A DNA stretch of 64,000 nt from Humibacillus xanthopallidus (lineage in GTDB: Bacteria > Actinomycetota > Actinomycetes > Actinomycetales > Dermatophilaceae), in the NCBI RefSeq assembly GCF_006717145.1, contig NZ_VFQF01000002.1:1364001-1428000 (forward strand). Reading direction: 5' to 3'. Shown here piece after piece: positions 16,383-25,050 of this stretch; within the stretch, counting starts at the first letter, position 1, and the number at the start of each line of letters is the position of its first letter. The notes beneath the pieces were generated by a model, which saw nothing but the letters and a program-made list of their open reading frames with translations, made no database searches and was not told the DNA's origin. Both the position numbers and the translations under genes were made by a program.

Positions 16383-17918
16383 ATGACAACGCCGACGATC
16401 TTCCCTCCGGGCTCCGATGCCGAGCCTCGGGGTCCGGACAGCTCCGGGGTAGCGGGGCGGGCAGCCTCGGCCTCGCCGTCAGATCCCACGGTCCCCATCC
16501 CGACCACGGGTGGCACGACAGCCACCTTCTCGCCGGCGGTCCCGCCGAGTCCTCCGGGACGGTCCACGCACCGGCGCCGGTGGTGGTTCGTGGCCCTTGC
16601 CGCCGGACTCGCGGTCGTGCTGGCCCTGGTCGGTTGGATGGTGTGGCGCAACTGGGTCCCCTCGGCCCCAGGGGCACCCACGGGTCAGACGGTCACCGCA
16701 ACCTCTGTCCAGCTCCGATGGAGCCCGTCGACATCGGGCCCGAGCGTCGACAGCTACCTCATCCAGCGCAACGGGACCCAGGTGGGCTCGGTGGCGGCGA
16801 ACGTCACGAGCTTCGTCGACAGCACGGTCATCCCGGACACGTCGTACCGCTACGTCGTCATCGGAGCGTCGGGGAGCAAGCGTTCCGCGCCGTCCGCCGA
16901 GGTCGCGGTCCGCACCCTCCCGGCGACGCCCGAAGGGCTGACGGTGACCTGGAGCCGCGCGACCGCCCTGACGATCAGCTGGTCGCCTCCCGCGCGGGGC
17001 TTCGCACCGGAGCAGTACGTCATCACCCGTGACGGCGTCGAGGTGGCGACCGTCCCCGGCGCGCAGCCGACCTATGAGGACAGCGGCCTCACTCCCGCCA
17101 CCGCCTACGGCTACGTCGTGGTAGCGGTCACGGGCGCCAACCGCTCGGAGCCTTCTGCCGAGCTCTTCGCGCAGACCCTCCCGGCGTCGCCGACCGGGCT
17201 CAAGATCGCAAAGACGACGACGAGCACGATCACCCTCCAGTGGTCTGGGCCCACGTCGGGCCCAGCGTCTGACGGTTACGTCGTGCTGAGGGGCGACACC
17301 GAGGTCGCCACCGTCTCGGGTGCGACGCTGTCGTACACGGACACCGGCCTCACCCCGGCCACCCGCTACTCCTACACCGTGATCACCGTGAAGGACGGCC
17401 TGAGGTCCGAGCCGTCACCGGCGCTCTCGGTGGCAACGGCCACGCCGCCCGTCGCGAGCGCCCACCTGGACGGCTCGTGGCCGGTGGACGGCAAGGTCAC
17501 CAAGGTCTCGGGCAGCGTCACTCTCGGCGGGTCCGCCGCGAAGGGACAGACGTTCAGCTGGACCTGGGACTTCGCCTCCAAGTGCACGGTCGGGCCCTGC
17601 CCCGCCGTGGTCTCCGGCGTCTTCGCCTCGCACCCCTTCACCGTGACCCTGAGCCCCTCGAACGGCACCTACAAGGGTTCGACGACGGTGCACATCTCGC
17701 ACTGTCAGGGTCTTAACGGCACCGTGGACGTCAAGAACACGGTCCGGCTCAACCTCACCGTGAAGAGGGCGGCGCTCACGTCGAACATCTGGTCGGTCAC
17801 CTCGTGGAAGGGAACGCTGACAGTCGCGAGCCCCTACACGTCAGCCGGCAGCTCGGGGAACCTGCGCTCCTACTGCCCGGCGAGCTCGATGACGACGTCG
17901 GTCACGGGAACCAGGTGA
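16383..17918 (+). CDS. Single-pass membrane protein with three fibronectin type III domains
   Basis: 511 aa from ATG 16383 behind a strong AGGAGGTG site. The N-terminal ~65 residues are Pro/Thr/Ser-rich and cytoplasmic, ending in HRRRWW. A membrane span lies at ~68-88. Three FN3 modules follow outside (~97-175, ~178-265, ~267-352), each with the pattern W-S-x-P...Y-x-V and S-A-P/S-E-P-S. The last ~150 residues form an unrecognised domain with four cysteines (KCTVGPC, ISHC, YCP) that could form disulfides. Probably a surface scaffold or adhesion protein; partner unknown. Ends at a strong terminator. Confidence 0.85.
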   Translation: MTTPTIFPPGSDAEPRGPDSSGVAGRAASASPSDPTVPIPTTGGTTATFSPAVPPSPPGRSTHRRRWWFVALAAGLAVVLALVGWMVWRNWVPSAPGAPTGQTVTATSVQLRWSPSTSGPSVDSYLIQRNGTQVGSVAANVTSFVDSTVIPDTSYRYVVIGASGSKRSAPSAEVAVRTLPATPEGLTVTWSRATALTISWSPPARGFAPEQYVITRDGVEVATVPGAQPTYEDSGLTPATAYGYVVVAVTGANRSEPSAELFAQTLPASPTGLKIAKTTTSTITLQWSGPTSGPASDGYVVLRGDTEVATVSGATLSYTDTGLTPATRYSYTVITVKDGLRSEPSPALSVATATPPVASAHLDGSWPVDGKVTKVSGSVTLGGSAAKGQTFSWTWDFASKCTVGPCPAVVSGVFASHPFTVTLSPSNGTYKGSTTVHISHCQGLNGTVDVKNTVRLNLTVKRAALTSNIWSVTSWKGTLTVASPYTSAGSSGNLRSYCPASSMTTSVTGTR

Positions 17919-17926
17919 TGCCAGGT

Positions 17927-17963
17927 CAACGCCCGGTCAGGTCACGGCCTGACCGGGGCGTTG
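17927..17963. terminator. Bidirectional terminator hairpin
   Basis: CAACGCCCGGTCAGG and CCTGACCGGGGCGTTG pair around a 6-nt loop with one bulged base. It sits between the convergent FN3 and Rieske genes and is followed by TTGCTTG on the plus strand. Confidence 0.8.
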
Positions 17964-17992
17964 CTTGACCGACACGCGAATCCCTTTGCGGG

Positions 17993-18334
17993 TCAGTCGA
18001 TCTGGAGGTCGTCTCCGTCGGTGGTGACTGTGCCCCGGCGCAGCGGCCAACGCTTGGTGAGGGCGAGATAGAAGGCGTCAAGCCCGGGGATCTTGGCGAA
18101 GGCGCCCTGAGGTCCCCGGGTCATCTGGCCGGTCTTCACGTCGTATGCCGCCTGGTGCCACGGGCACACGAGGCAGCCGTTCGCGTCGATGCTGCCTCCG
18201 GCGAGGTCCGCTCGAAGGTGACGGCACTTGCGACCGACGGCGAAGTACTCGCCGTTGTTGCCGACGGCATAGTCACCTGATCCGGTGACTGATCCGGGCG
18301 GGACGTCGGACGCGGGAATCCGGGTAGAGCTCAT
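17993..18334 (-). CDS. Small Rieske [2Fe-2S] ferredoxin
   Basis: 113 aa from ATG 18334 behind AAGGAG. The cluster ligands are complete: Cys37-x-His39 (KCRHLRADL) and Cys57-x2-His60 (VCPWHQAAYD), with GGSIDANG between them. This is the stand-alone soluble type that passes electrons to oxygenases or reductases. A residue pair before the last third (MTRGPQGAF) matches the usual loop after the second ligand pair. No oxygenase is nearby, so its partner is unknown. The LysR gene lies upstream on the same strand. Confidence 0.92.
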   Translation of the reverse strand: MSSTRIPASDVPPGSVTGSGDYAVGNNGEYFAVGRKCRHLRADLAGGSIDANGCLVCPWHQAAYDVKTGQMTRGPQGAFAKIPGLDAFYLALTKRWPLRRGTVTTDGDDLQID

Positions 18335-18427
18335 GGCGTGCTCCTTGCGCAGTGGTCCCTGTCCTCTCTCATGGTGGCACAGCCGTGCGGTCCCGGACGG
18401 GTGAGCTGCTCCGCCGGCCGTATGCCG

Positions 18428-19402
18428 TCACCGCGCGACGTCGCGCCACGCGGGCTCGTCGTCGGGCATCCACGCGGGGGTATGCGGCGCGCCCCCTCCC
18501 AGCGTCAGCCAGCCCAGCTCGTCGGCCAGTCCGACGGCGGCCTCGATGAGCCTGGTCGTTGTGCCAGCGACGTCGTCGCTGCGCCATGCCAGGGACCACG
18601 GGTAGTAGGGCTGGATCTCCGTGGGCCAGAACATCGGCAGCCCGACGTCGACGTACTTCTCTGCGTAGCTGAGGAACTCGAGGTAGCGGTGGGAGGTGGG
18701 GGCCCGCCGCACGTGCGCCACGCAGTGGCTGAAGGCGCCGGGAGTGCCCAGCCATCGCATGGTGAGACCGACACGCTGCTCCAGGGCGGTGAGGTACTGC
18801 CCGTGGGCGTTGTAGCTGCCGGAGTCGGGTGGGTCGGCGAAGACGCTGAGCGGTCGCTCGTGGAACGAAGCCGTCGATGCGCCGTCGCCGGCGTCGGTCC
18901 CCACAAGGACCAGGGGCTCCAGGCGGAGCAAACGGTGTCGCCACCCGCTCGGGTGCGCGATGCTCATGCGCGGGGTGACCCGGAGGATGGCGACGTCGAG
19001 GCGTCCCTGCATGAGCGCGTTGAGCTGGGTGATGCTGTCCATGGCGTGCTCGCGCAGCTCGATGTCGGGCTCTGCCCGGCTGAACGCGTCGGCGACGAGC
19101 CGGCTCGTCGACAGCTCGAAGACGTGGGCGATGCTCACGCCCTCCTGACGGGTCGGCTGCGACATCGTGTCGGCGAGGGCGAGCAGGCGCCTGGCGTGCT
19201 CGAGGAAGTGCTGGCCCCGCGCGGTCAGGGTGACGTGCCGGCTGTCGCGGACGAGGAGCGTCTCACCGAGCTGGTCCTCGAGCTTGCGGATCTGCTTCGA
19301 CAGGGCCGGCTGGCTCACGTACAGCCTCGCGGCGGCCCTGCCGAAGTGAAGCTCGTCGGCGACCGCCACGAAGTAGCGCACCAAGCGCAGGTCCAGCTCC
19401 AT
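18428..19402 (-). CDS. LysR-family transcriptional regulator
   Basis: 324 aa from ATG 19402 behind GGAGGG. The N-terminal winged helix (MELDLRLVRYFVAVADELHFGRAAARLYVSQPALSKQIRKLEDQLG...) is a textbook LysR domain with its linker helix. The effector domain (~90-300) is of the type-2 periplasmic-binding fold. Divergent from the alpha/beta hydrolase-SDR pair across a 234-bp gap, so those genes are its most likely targets. On the minus strand a TACGGT lies ~60 nt upstream and could be its -10. I found no convincing T-N11-A operator. Confidence 0.9.
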   Translation of the reverse strand: MELDLRLVRYFVAVADELHFGRAAARLYVSQPALSKQIRKLEDQLGETLLVRDSRHVTLTARGQHFLEHARRLLALADTMSQPTRQEGVSIAHVFELSTSRLVADAFSRAEPDIELREHAMDSITQLNALMQGRLDVAILRVTPRMSIAHPSGWRHRLLRLEPLVLVGTDAGDGASTASFHERPLSVFADPPDSGSYNAHGQYLTALEQRVGLTMRWLGTPGAFSHCVAHVRRAPTSHRYLEFLSYAEKYVDVGLPMFWPTEIQPYYPWSLAWRSDDVAGTTTRLIEAAVGLADELGWLTLGGGAPHTPAWMPDDEPAWRDVAR

Positions 19403-19636
19403 CGGCCCTCCGTGGTGTGAGGCACCGGACGGGCACCAGCCCTCCGCGAGCCTTGTTGGCCCCACCGTACTGAGCGGACCGCCTCATGAGGAGGCCTGGT
19501 GGTTATCGATTGCGGCGAAACGGGTCTTGGACACCGGTCGGCCGGTCAGGTCAGCCTTGAGGTCGTCGCCGCGTGCGACACCCCGGTCGGCCTCGAGGGT
19601 CAGGGGCCGGTCGAGCCCCTCGTCGAAAGGCTCGCC

Positions 19637-20437
19637 ATGACTGCAGCACAGCGTCCCGTCGTCTTCATCCACGGCCTCTGGCTCCACTCCTCGAGCTGGG
19701 GTCCGTGGCTCGAGGCCTTCCGTGAGGCGGGCTATGCCCCGATCGCGCCCGGATGGCCCCGGGAGGGTGAGACCGTCGAGCTGGCGAGGCAGCAGGCTGA
19801 CGACGTCGCCGGCCTGGGGATCGACGACGTCACGAACCACTACGCCGCGGTCATCGAGGAGCTGCCTGACGCGCCGATCCTCGTCGGGCACTCGTTCGGT
19901 GGGCTCATTGCCGAGAAGCTGCTCGGCCAGGGCAAGGGCGCCGCAGCCGTGGCCATCGACCCCGCCCAGATCAAGGGGGTCCTGCCGCTGCCGCTCGCGC
20001 AGCTCCGCGCAGGCCTGCCGGCCCTGGGTAACCCCGCCAACCGGAACAAGGCAATCTCATTGACCTCCAAGGAGTTTCGCTACGGCTTCGGCAACGCCAT
20101 CACCCAGGAGGAGTCGGACGCGCTGTACGAGAAGTGGACCATCCCGTCTCCTGCGAAGCCGCTCTTCCAGGCGGCTGCCGCCAACTTCTCGATGCACTCC
20201 GAGGCTGCCGTCGACACGAAGAACAGCACGCGCGGCCCGCTCCTGCTCATCTCCGGCCTCGAGGACCACACGGTGCCCGACGTCGTCACCCGGTCCACCC
20301 TCAAGCAGTACCGCACGTCCACCGCGGTCACCGAGCTGCGCCAGTTCGAGGGTCGTGGGCACTCGCTGACCATCGACAGCGGATGGAGCGAGGTCGCCGG
20401 CGCCGTGCTCGGCTGGCTCGGCGAGCACGGGCTCTGA
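19637..20437 (+). CDS. Alpha/beta hydrolase
   Basis: 266 aa from ATG 19637 behind GAAAGG. The catalytic triad is readable: nucleophile Ser in VGHSFGGLIAEKL, acid Asp in ISGLEDHTVP, and His in FEGRGHSLTID. The oxyanion segment is VVFIHGLWLHSSSWGPW. Cytoplasmic, no signal peptide. Substrate unknown. The SDR gene starts 2 nt after its stop, so they form an operon, probably under the divergent LysR regulator. Confidence 0.88.
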   Translation: MTAAQRPVVFIHGLWLHSSSWGPWLEAFREAGYAPIAPGWPREGETVELARQQADDVAGLGIDDVTNHYAAVIEELPDAPILVGHSFGGLIAEKLLGQGKGAAAVAIDPAQIKGVLPLPLAQLRAGLPALGNPANRNKAISLTSKEFRYGFGNAITQEESDALYEKWTIPSPAKPLFQAAAANFSMHSEAAVDTKNSTRGPLLLISGLEDHTVPDVVTRSTLKQYRTSTAVTELRQFEGRGHSLTIDSGWSEVAGAVLGWLGEHGL

Positions 20438-20439
20438 CC

Positions 20440-21225
20440 ATGGACCTCGGTCTCGCCGGGCGAGTCGCCATCGTCACCGGTGCGAGCAGGGGCATCGGTC
20501 TCGCGATCACCCGGGTGCTCGCCGACGAGGGTGTGACGGTGGTGGCGGGCGCTCGCGACGCCTCCGCCGAGCTCGACGCGCTGAGCAGGTCGGGCACGGT
20601 CACCTACGTCGCAGCCGACCTCAGCGAGCCGGACGGCGCCGCGCACCTCGTCGATGCGGCCGCCGGACGCGGGCGGCTCGACATCCTCGTCAACAACGTG
20701 GGAGCGGTCACGCCGCGACTGGACGGGTTCATGGCCGTGACGGACGCGCAGTGGACCGCGTCGTACACGCTCAACCTCATGGCCGCGGTGCGCACGACCC
20801 GTGCCGCGCTTCCGATGATGCTCGCCCGCGGCAGGGGCGCCATCATCTCGACGAGCTCGGTCAACGCGATCCTCGCCGACCCGTCGGTCATCGACTACAG
20901 CGCCGCCAAGGCAGCACTGCGCAGCTTCTGCAAGTCGCTCTCCAAGGAGCTCGGACCACACGGCATACGGGTCAACACCGTCAGCCCCGGGCCGGTCAGC
21001 ACCGACCTGTGGCTCGGGAGCGCCGGTGTCGCTGCCGCCGTGGCCGCGCGGGAGGGCACCGATCCCGCCGCCGTCGCTGCCGCCGCCGCGCGGGACTCCG
21101 TGACCGGACGCTTCACGCACCCGGACGAGGTCGCCAACCTGGTCGCCTTCCTCGCCAGTGACATCGCCGGCAACATCACCGGGGCCGACGTCACGATCGA
21201 CGGGGGGCTCATCCCCACGACCTGA
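20440..21225 (+). CDS. Short-chain dehydrogenase/reductase
   Basis: 261 aa from ATG 20440. Classical SDR: the cofactor loop TGASRGIGLAITR, the NNVGAV motif, the catalytic Ser in IISTSSVNAI, and Tyr-x3-Lys in YSAAKAALRS. The end ITGADVTIDGGLIPTT is typical. NAD(P)-dependent oxidation or reduction of an alcohol or ketone; the substrate cannot be told from sequence. Translationally linked to the hydrolase gene upstream. Confidence 0.93.
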   Translation: MDLGLAGRVAIVTGASRGIGLAITRVLADEGVTVVAGARDASAELDALSRSGTVTYVAADLSEPDGAAHLVDAAAGRGRLDILVNNVGAVTPRLDGFMAVTDAQWTASYTLNLMAAVRTTRAALPMMLARGRGAIISTSSVNAILADPSVIDYSAAKAALRSFCKSLSKELGPHGIRVNTVSPGPVSTDLWLGSAGVAAAVAAREGTDPAAVAAAAARDSVTGRFTHPDEVANLVAFLASDIAGNITGADVTIDGGLIPTT

Positions 21226-21262
21226 GCTCGCGCTGGTGTACTGCGGGCTGGCTGCAACCCGG

Positions 21263-22912
21263 TCAGTCGCTGGCTGGGGTTGCCGCGAGCACATCACGCA
21301 GCGCGGAGATCGAGGGTGTGAAGAAGTAACCACCGCCGGTCGGAATGACGACGTCCTGCTCGGCGACGACGGTGCCGATCACGGTTGGCTTGACGATGAC
21401 GCAGGTGCGCTGGCGCTCGGCGCCGGGCTCGCCGTTCTGACCGACGAGCAGGTCGTGCCCACTCGGACTGCGAGGGGCGACCGGATCTCCCATCCACGTC
21501 GTGTTGAGGAACTCGAACTGGTCGACGATCGAGGCCTGGTACGACAGGAACATCAGGCCTCGGTCGCCGTGTGCTGGGTCCGGACCCGTCTTGGGGAAGG
21601 GCGGCCCGTAGGGAAGACCACGACGCAACAAGCGTCGCTGGAAGCTGGCCCTCCTCCCGCCTTGGTCGTTGCCGACATCGCGCGTGTTGACCTTGCGGAT
21701 GTGGGCCGCCAGCGGGCAGGTGAGACCCACCGGATCGGCCTTGGCCCTGGGGTAGGGGTCGTCGTGCCCTCCGGTGAGGGGCAGCAGGGGCGTGTCGGCG
21801 GCGAACTCGAAGTGGTTGTTGCACAACGGGTCTGCGCCGAGGTCAGGGTCGTCGGCGTCCGGGGTGCGGGACAGGGGCGCGCCGCTCGGCCACCGGCCGA
21901 CCACGTGCGTCTGGAGCAGGTCGCCTGTCATCCCTGCCAGACCCTGGTCCTGCAGGCTCGCCGCCTGCTCCTCGGCGAAGGCCCGGAAGCCGGCGACGTC
22001 TTGGCGCAGGCGGCGGTAGACGGCATACGAACCGTTCTTGGCCCAGGCGGGGCCGGGGATGGCCGCGGGGGCGGCGAGGAGTGGGTCGGCGCCCGGCGTG
22101 GGATAGCCGAAGACGAAGGCGCCCGGCCAGACGAGATACTGCCCCGGCAGGCCGTAGAGCCACGTCTCGGGCACGGCCGACGGATCGACGGTGCGCGGTG
22201 TGAGGTAGGAGGGGGGCTCACCCGGGAGCAGGCCCCGGACGCCTGGTTGCGACACGCCGTCCTGGAAGCCGAAGTGCTCGTGTCCGAGCTTGTCCAGCTT
22301 GCCGCCGACCTCGCCGTAGAGCACGGACAGGTGCGCAGCGAGCGCCTCCTCCACGACCTCGTCGAAGAGCCGCTGCAGCGTGCGCTGCCGGTCGGCGCCG
22401 AGGACGACGAGGGCGTCAGCCGCCTTCCCCGGCCCACCGAAGAGCCAGTTGGCCGGGTTGCCCTCGGCCGAGGGGTCGGTGGGGTCACCGAGGAGGCTCG
22501 ACCGGTCGGCAAGACCCGTTCGGAACGCCTCGTCCTCGAACTTCGACGCATCGCCGCCACCACGGAGGTTTGCGATGGATGTGTAGCTGAGCGAGACGTT
22601 GAGCCAGGCGTCGTCCAGGGTCTGGGCCGCCTCGGTCGACCCGGCAGAGACGCCACGGGCCAGACGCTCCTGGCGGACCTTGAGCCGCGACGCCATCGTC
22701 TGGGACATGGTGGTCACGCGAGGGACGAGCTCCCCCAACCACCTGCGGGCAGAGGCGAGGTCGCCGAACTCGAGAGCGATCACGGCCATGCGCGGCTTCA
22801 TGAATCCGGGCAGGACGTTCCCTTGGATCTCGTCCACGTCGAAGACCGGCTCCGGCGGGGCCTGACCGGTCGCGCTCGCGCTCGCATCCATGGCCGACAG
22901 CATGTTCACCAT
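21263..22912 (-). CDS. DyP-type heme peroxidase
   Basis: 549 aa from ATG 22912 (GAGAGGA upstream). The distal GxxDG motif reads GFQDGVSQPG with Asp218, and the proximal heme ligand is probably His404 in AHIRKVNTRD. The length matches the larger DyP classes (C/V-like), not the ~300-aa A/B types. There is no Tat or Sec signal and no encapsulin tail is evident. It would oxidise dyes, phenols or other substrates with hydrogen peroxide. Second gene of a two-gene unit with the unrecognised 474-aa protein upstream; the spacer carries GGTTC repeats. Confidence 0.93.
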   Translation of the reverse strand: MVNMLSAMDASASATGQAPPEPVFDVDEIQGNVLPGFMKPRMAVIALEFGDLASARRWLGELVPRVTTMSQTMASRLKVRQERLARGVSAGSTEAAQTLDDAWLNVSLSYTSIANLRGGGDASKFEDEAFRTGLADRSSLLGDPTDPSAEGNPANWLFGGPGKAADALVVLGADRQRTLQRLFDEVVEEALAAHLSVLYGEVGGKLDKLGHEHFGFQDGVSQPGVRGLLPGEPPSYLTPRTVDPSAVPETWLYGLPGQYLVWPGAFVFGYPTPGADPLLAAPAAIPGPAWAKNGSYAVYRRLRQDVAGFRAFAEEQAASLQDQGLAGMTGDLLQTHVVGRWPSGAPLSRTPDADDPDLGADPLCNNHFEFAADTPLLPLTGGHDDPYPRAKADPVGLTCPLAAHIRKVNTRDVGNDQGGRRASFQRRLLRRGLPYGPPFPKTGPDPAHGDRGLMFLSYQASIVDQFEFLNTTWMGDPVAPRSPSGHDLLVGQNGEPGAERQRTCVIVKPTVIGTVVAEQDVVIPTGGGYFFTPSISALRDVLAATPASD

Positions 22913-22927
22913 GTCGGACGTCCTCTC

Positions 22928-22987
22928 GGTTCGGCTAGGAGTTCGGTTCGGATCGGTTCACGGGGATCGGTTCAGCGGATTCGGTTC
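22928..22987. repeat. GGTTC iterations in the spacer of the DyP operon
   Basis: GGTTC occurs at 22928, 22945, 22955, 22969 and 22983, often as CGGTTCA. It fills most of the 88-bp spacer between the 474-aa gene and the DyP gene. No function is known; it might be a protein-binding or RNA-processing site. Confidence 0.6.
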
Positions 22988-23000
22988 AGCGGGGACCGGG

Positions 23001-24425
23001 TCAGGCGTTGCGGGTGAGGTGCCGGTGGGTGCCGGCGAGCAGTGACGGAGGCTTCGGCGTGGCCCTCGCAGCCAGCTCGTCGAGGCTTCGGACCGTGTTG
23101 GGCGCCGGTGCGACCGGGGGCGCCGCCGTGCCCGGAGTCGCCGGAGGGTAGGCGAATGCCGGCCGGCTCACCGGCGAGGGTGCCTCGCCCGCCTGGGCGT
23201 AGGTGAGCCAGTTGCCCTGCCAGTCGTCCTGGTAGCTGGAGGCGGCGCATGCCACCGGGGTGTTCGCGAAGTGCCCGAGCCCGGCGGCCCTGCCGACGAT
23301 GTTGACGACGATGTGCTCGGCGATCTGTCCGCCGTGCGTGATGGGGATCCCACCGATGGTCAGGTCGCTGACCGTGTAGCCCTCCCCGGCCGGGACTGCG
23401 AAAACGGCGTGCTCGATGAGCCCCTGCTCGGGCTGCCCGCGCAGGACGGTGAAGAAGCTGCTGTCGACAGGCTCGCCGCCGGGCGTCCGGAACCCCTCGA
23501 GGCTCAGGTGGTGCATGGCCAGCCCGACGGGGTTGCGCAGCGTCACGAACGCACCCAGCGCGGCCAGCTCGTTCACGGTCGAGCCGATCGTTGGGTCGCT
23601 GCACCGGTTGAGGCCGCCGTAGGCGGCCCCGCTGATCAGCGCCTCGGGGTCGATGACGGTCCTGCCGTTTGCCGTCCGCTGCACGCTCGCCAGGGCGCCG
23701 AGGTTGATCTCGGCCGAGAGGCTGTTGGCGGGGTGGGTGAGGTGCATGATCCCGCCTGTGGTGTTCCATCGGTTGTACGGGTTGTAGCTGCCCTTGGGGT
23801 AGATCACCTGCGGGTTCGCCGGGTCCGAGTGGTCGACGAGGTCCTGCTGGCACTCGAGGTCGGCAAGCTGCACCTGCGGGTCGACGTACTCCCGATAGAG
23901 CTCCAGCAGCAGCTGCTTGTCGCCCGCGAACGGGTACCTGGGGGTGCCTGACATGTCCGGGAGGGTGTCGCCGTGCAGGGCCTGCCAGTACTCCGGCGGC
24001 TCGGACGTGAACGTGACGCGGGTGATGCGGCCCTGGTCGTCGCGGGTGACGCGCCACTCGCAGTACTCGTCCTGCGGTCGGTAGAAGATGTTGCCCCAGA
24101 GCTCCCCGACGAAGTAAGAGCCGGGGCCGTCCATGCGCTGGGTGAGCGGCATGAGGTTGTCGGCCAGGTCGAGAGCCATCTGTCGCCCCCACCGATCCCG
24201 GAAGGTTCCGGGGAAGCCGCTCCAGCCGATCACCTGGTCGAGCGGCTCGCCCGGCGTCTCGGTCCTGGACTCGTTGTAGAACTGCGGCTGGTCGCCCGGT
24301 GCGAGCTCTGCCTGGACGATCGCGATGTTGCCGTCAATCCATCCGGAGACCGCCGTACTCCACTGCTGCAGCATCTGTGCGTTGAAGTCGCTCAGGAAGC
24401 CGGGAGGGTCGAATTGAGGGAGCAT
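23001..24425 (-). CDS. Unrecognised 474-aa protein paired with DyP peroxidase
   Basis: 474 aa from ATG 24425, with AGAAGGA upstream. I do not recognise any family. It is soluble, rich in Trp, Tyr and Pro, and lacks a signal peptide. Notable segments are GPGSYFVGELWGNIFYRPQ, DEYCEWRVTRDDQG and STSEIN-like beta text, with several His-containing motifs (GIMHLTHPANS, LAMHHLSLEGF, GLGHFANTPV). The last ~70 residues are a Pro/Ala-rich tail. It is the promoter-proximal gene of an operon with the DyP peroxidase, so it may be a substrate-, cargo- or maturation partner. That role is inference from position alone. Confidence 0.75.
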   Translation of the reverse strand: MLPQFDPPGFLSDFNAQMLQQWSTAVSGWIDGNIAIVQAELAPGDQPQFYNESRTETPGEPLDQVIGWSGFPGTFRDRWGRQMALDLADNLMPLTQRMDGPGSYFVGELWGNIFYRPQDEYCEWRVTRDDQGRITRVTFTSEPPEYWQALHGDTLPDMSGTPRYPFAGDKQLLLELYREYVDPQVQLADLECQQDLVDHSDPANPQVIYPKGSYNPYNRWNTTGGIMHLTHPANSLSAEINLGALASVQRTANGRTVIDPEALISGAAYGGLNRCSDPTIGSTVNELAALGAFVTLRNPVGLAMHHLSLEGFRTPGGEPVDSSFFTVLRGQPEQGLIEHAVFAVPAGEGYTVSDLTIGGIPITHGGQIAEHIVVNIVGRAAGLGHFANTPVACAASSYQDDWQGNWLTYAQAGEAPSPVSRPAFAYPPATPGTAAPPVAPAPNTVRSLDELAARATPKPPSLLAGTHRHLTRNA

Positions 24426-24547
24426 GCTCGGATTCCTTCTGCTGTCGCTGATGTCGACCTGTCGGCTCTGACGCACAGAGCGTGCTCAAGCATCCGTTCG
24501 AGCGAGGCGAGCCGGTTTCACCTGACGTCGGTGGTCCTCGCGTGCCC

Positions 24548-24584
24548 TTTCAGGTTGGCACGAACTACGCAAGTCGTCCTGAAA
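24548..24584. promoter_or_regulatory. Inverted repeat in the DyP operon promoter region
   Basis: TTTCAGG (24548-24554) and CCTGAAA (24578-24584) are perfect 7-bp arms 23 bp apart, ~125-160 bp upstream of the start at 24425. The gap is locally lower in GC than its surroundings. Candidate operator; no regulator gene is adjacent. Confidence 0.35.
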
Positions 24585-24610
24585 TCGCCGATATCTGCCC
24601 CCACCCAACC

Positions 24611-25048
24611 TCAGGTGAGCAGGAACGGCCCCGCCCACACGATGGCGGCCAGTGCGAGGCAGTTGGCGACGACCGTCACCCAGAAGATGCTGCGGAACGG
24701 CTGCTTCACCGTCTTGTGCCGGAAGACCCGTCGGGCGACGAGCGCACCGGGCCATCCGCCGACGACGTCGACGGTGTGCAGGGTGGACTCCGGCGTGCGC
24801 CGACGTCCTTGGGTCGCAGCGGACTTGTCGCCTCGGTAGAGGAGGAACGCAACGGCGCTGAGCAGGCCGTAGGCGGCGACGACGATGACGGAGACCTTGC
24901 CGAGCAGCACGAGAGCGCCGAGGAGGGCGAAGAACAGCGCCGCCACCCCCAGCGCCCCGGGCACTCCTCGCGCCAGCCCGCGGCGGGAGCCCCCGCGTCG
25001 ACGTGTCGAGACCCTGCCAGCCACCTTGCCAGTCACCCGGTCAGCCAC
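24611..25048 (-). CDS. DUF1294 membrane protein
   Basis: 145 aa from GTG 25048, 2 nt after the stop of the GalT-like gene. A basic N-terminus (GRVSTRRRGGSRR) is followed by two close hydrophobic segments (~36-75). The DUF1294 core YRGDKSAATQGRRRTPESTLHTVDVVGGWPGALVARRVFRHKT comes next, and a third span closes the protein. In many bacteria this domain is fused to or next to a cold-shock domain; none is here. Function unknown. The start codon is uncertain among several GTGs. Confidence 0.82.
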   Translation of the reverse strand: MADRVTGKVAGRVSTRRRGGSRRGLARGVPGALGVAALFFALLGALVLLGKVSVIVVAAYGLLSAVAFLLYRGDKSAATQGRRRTPESTLHTVDVVGGWPGALVARRVFRHKTVKQPFRSIFWVTVVANCLALAAIVWAGPFLLT

Positions 25049-25050
25049 GT

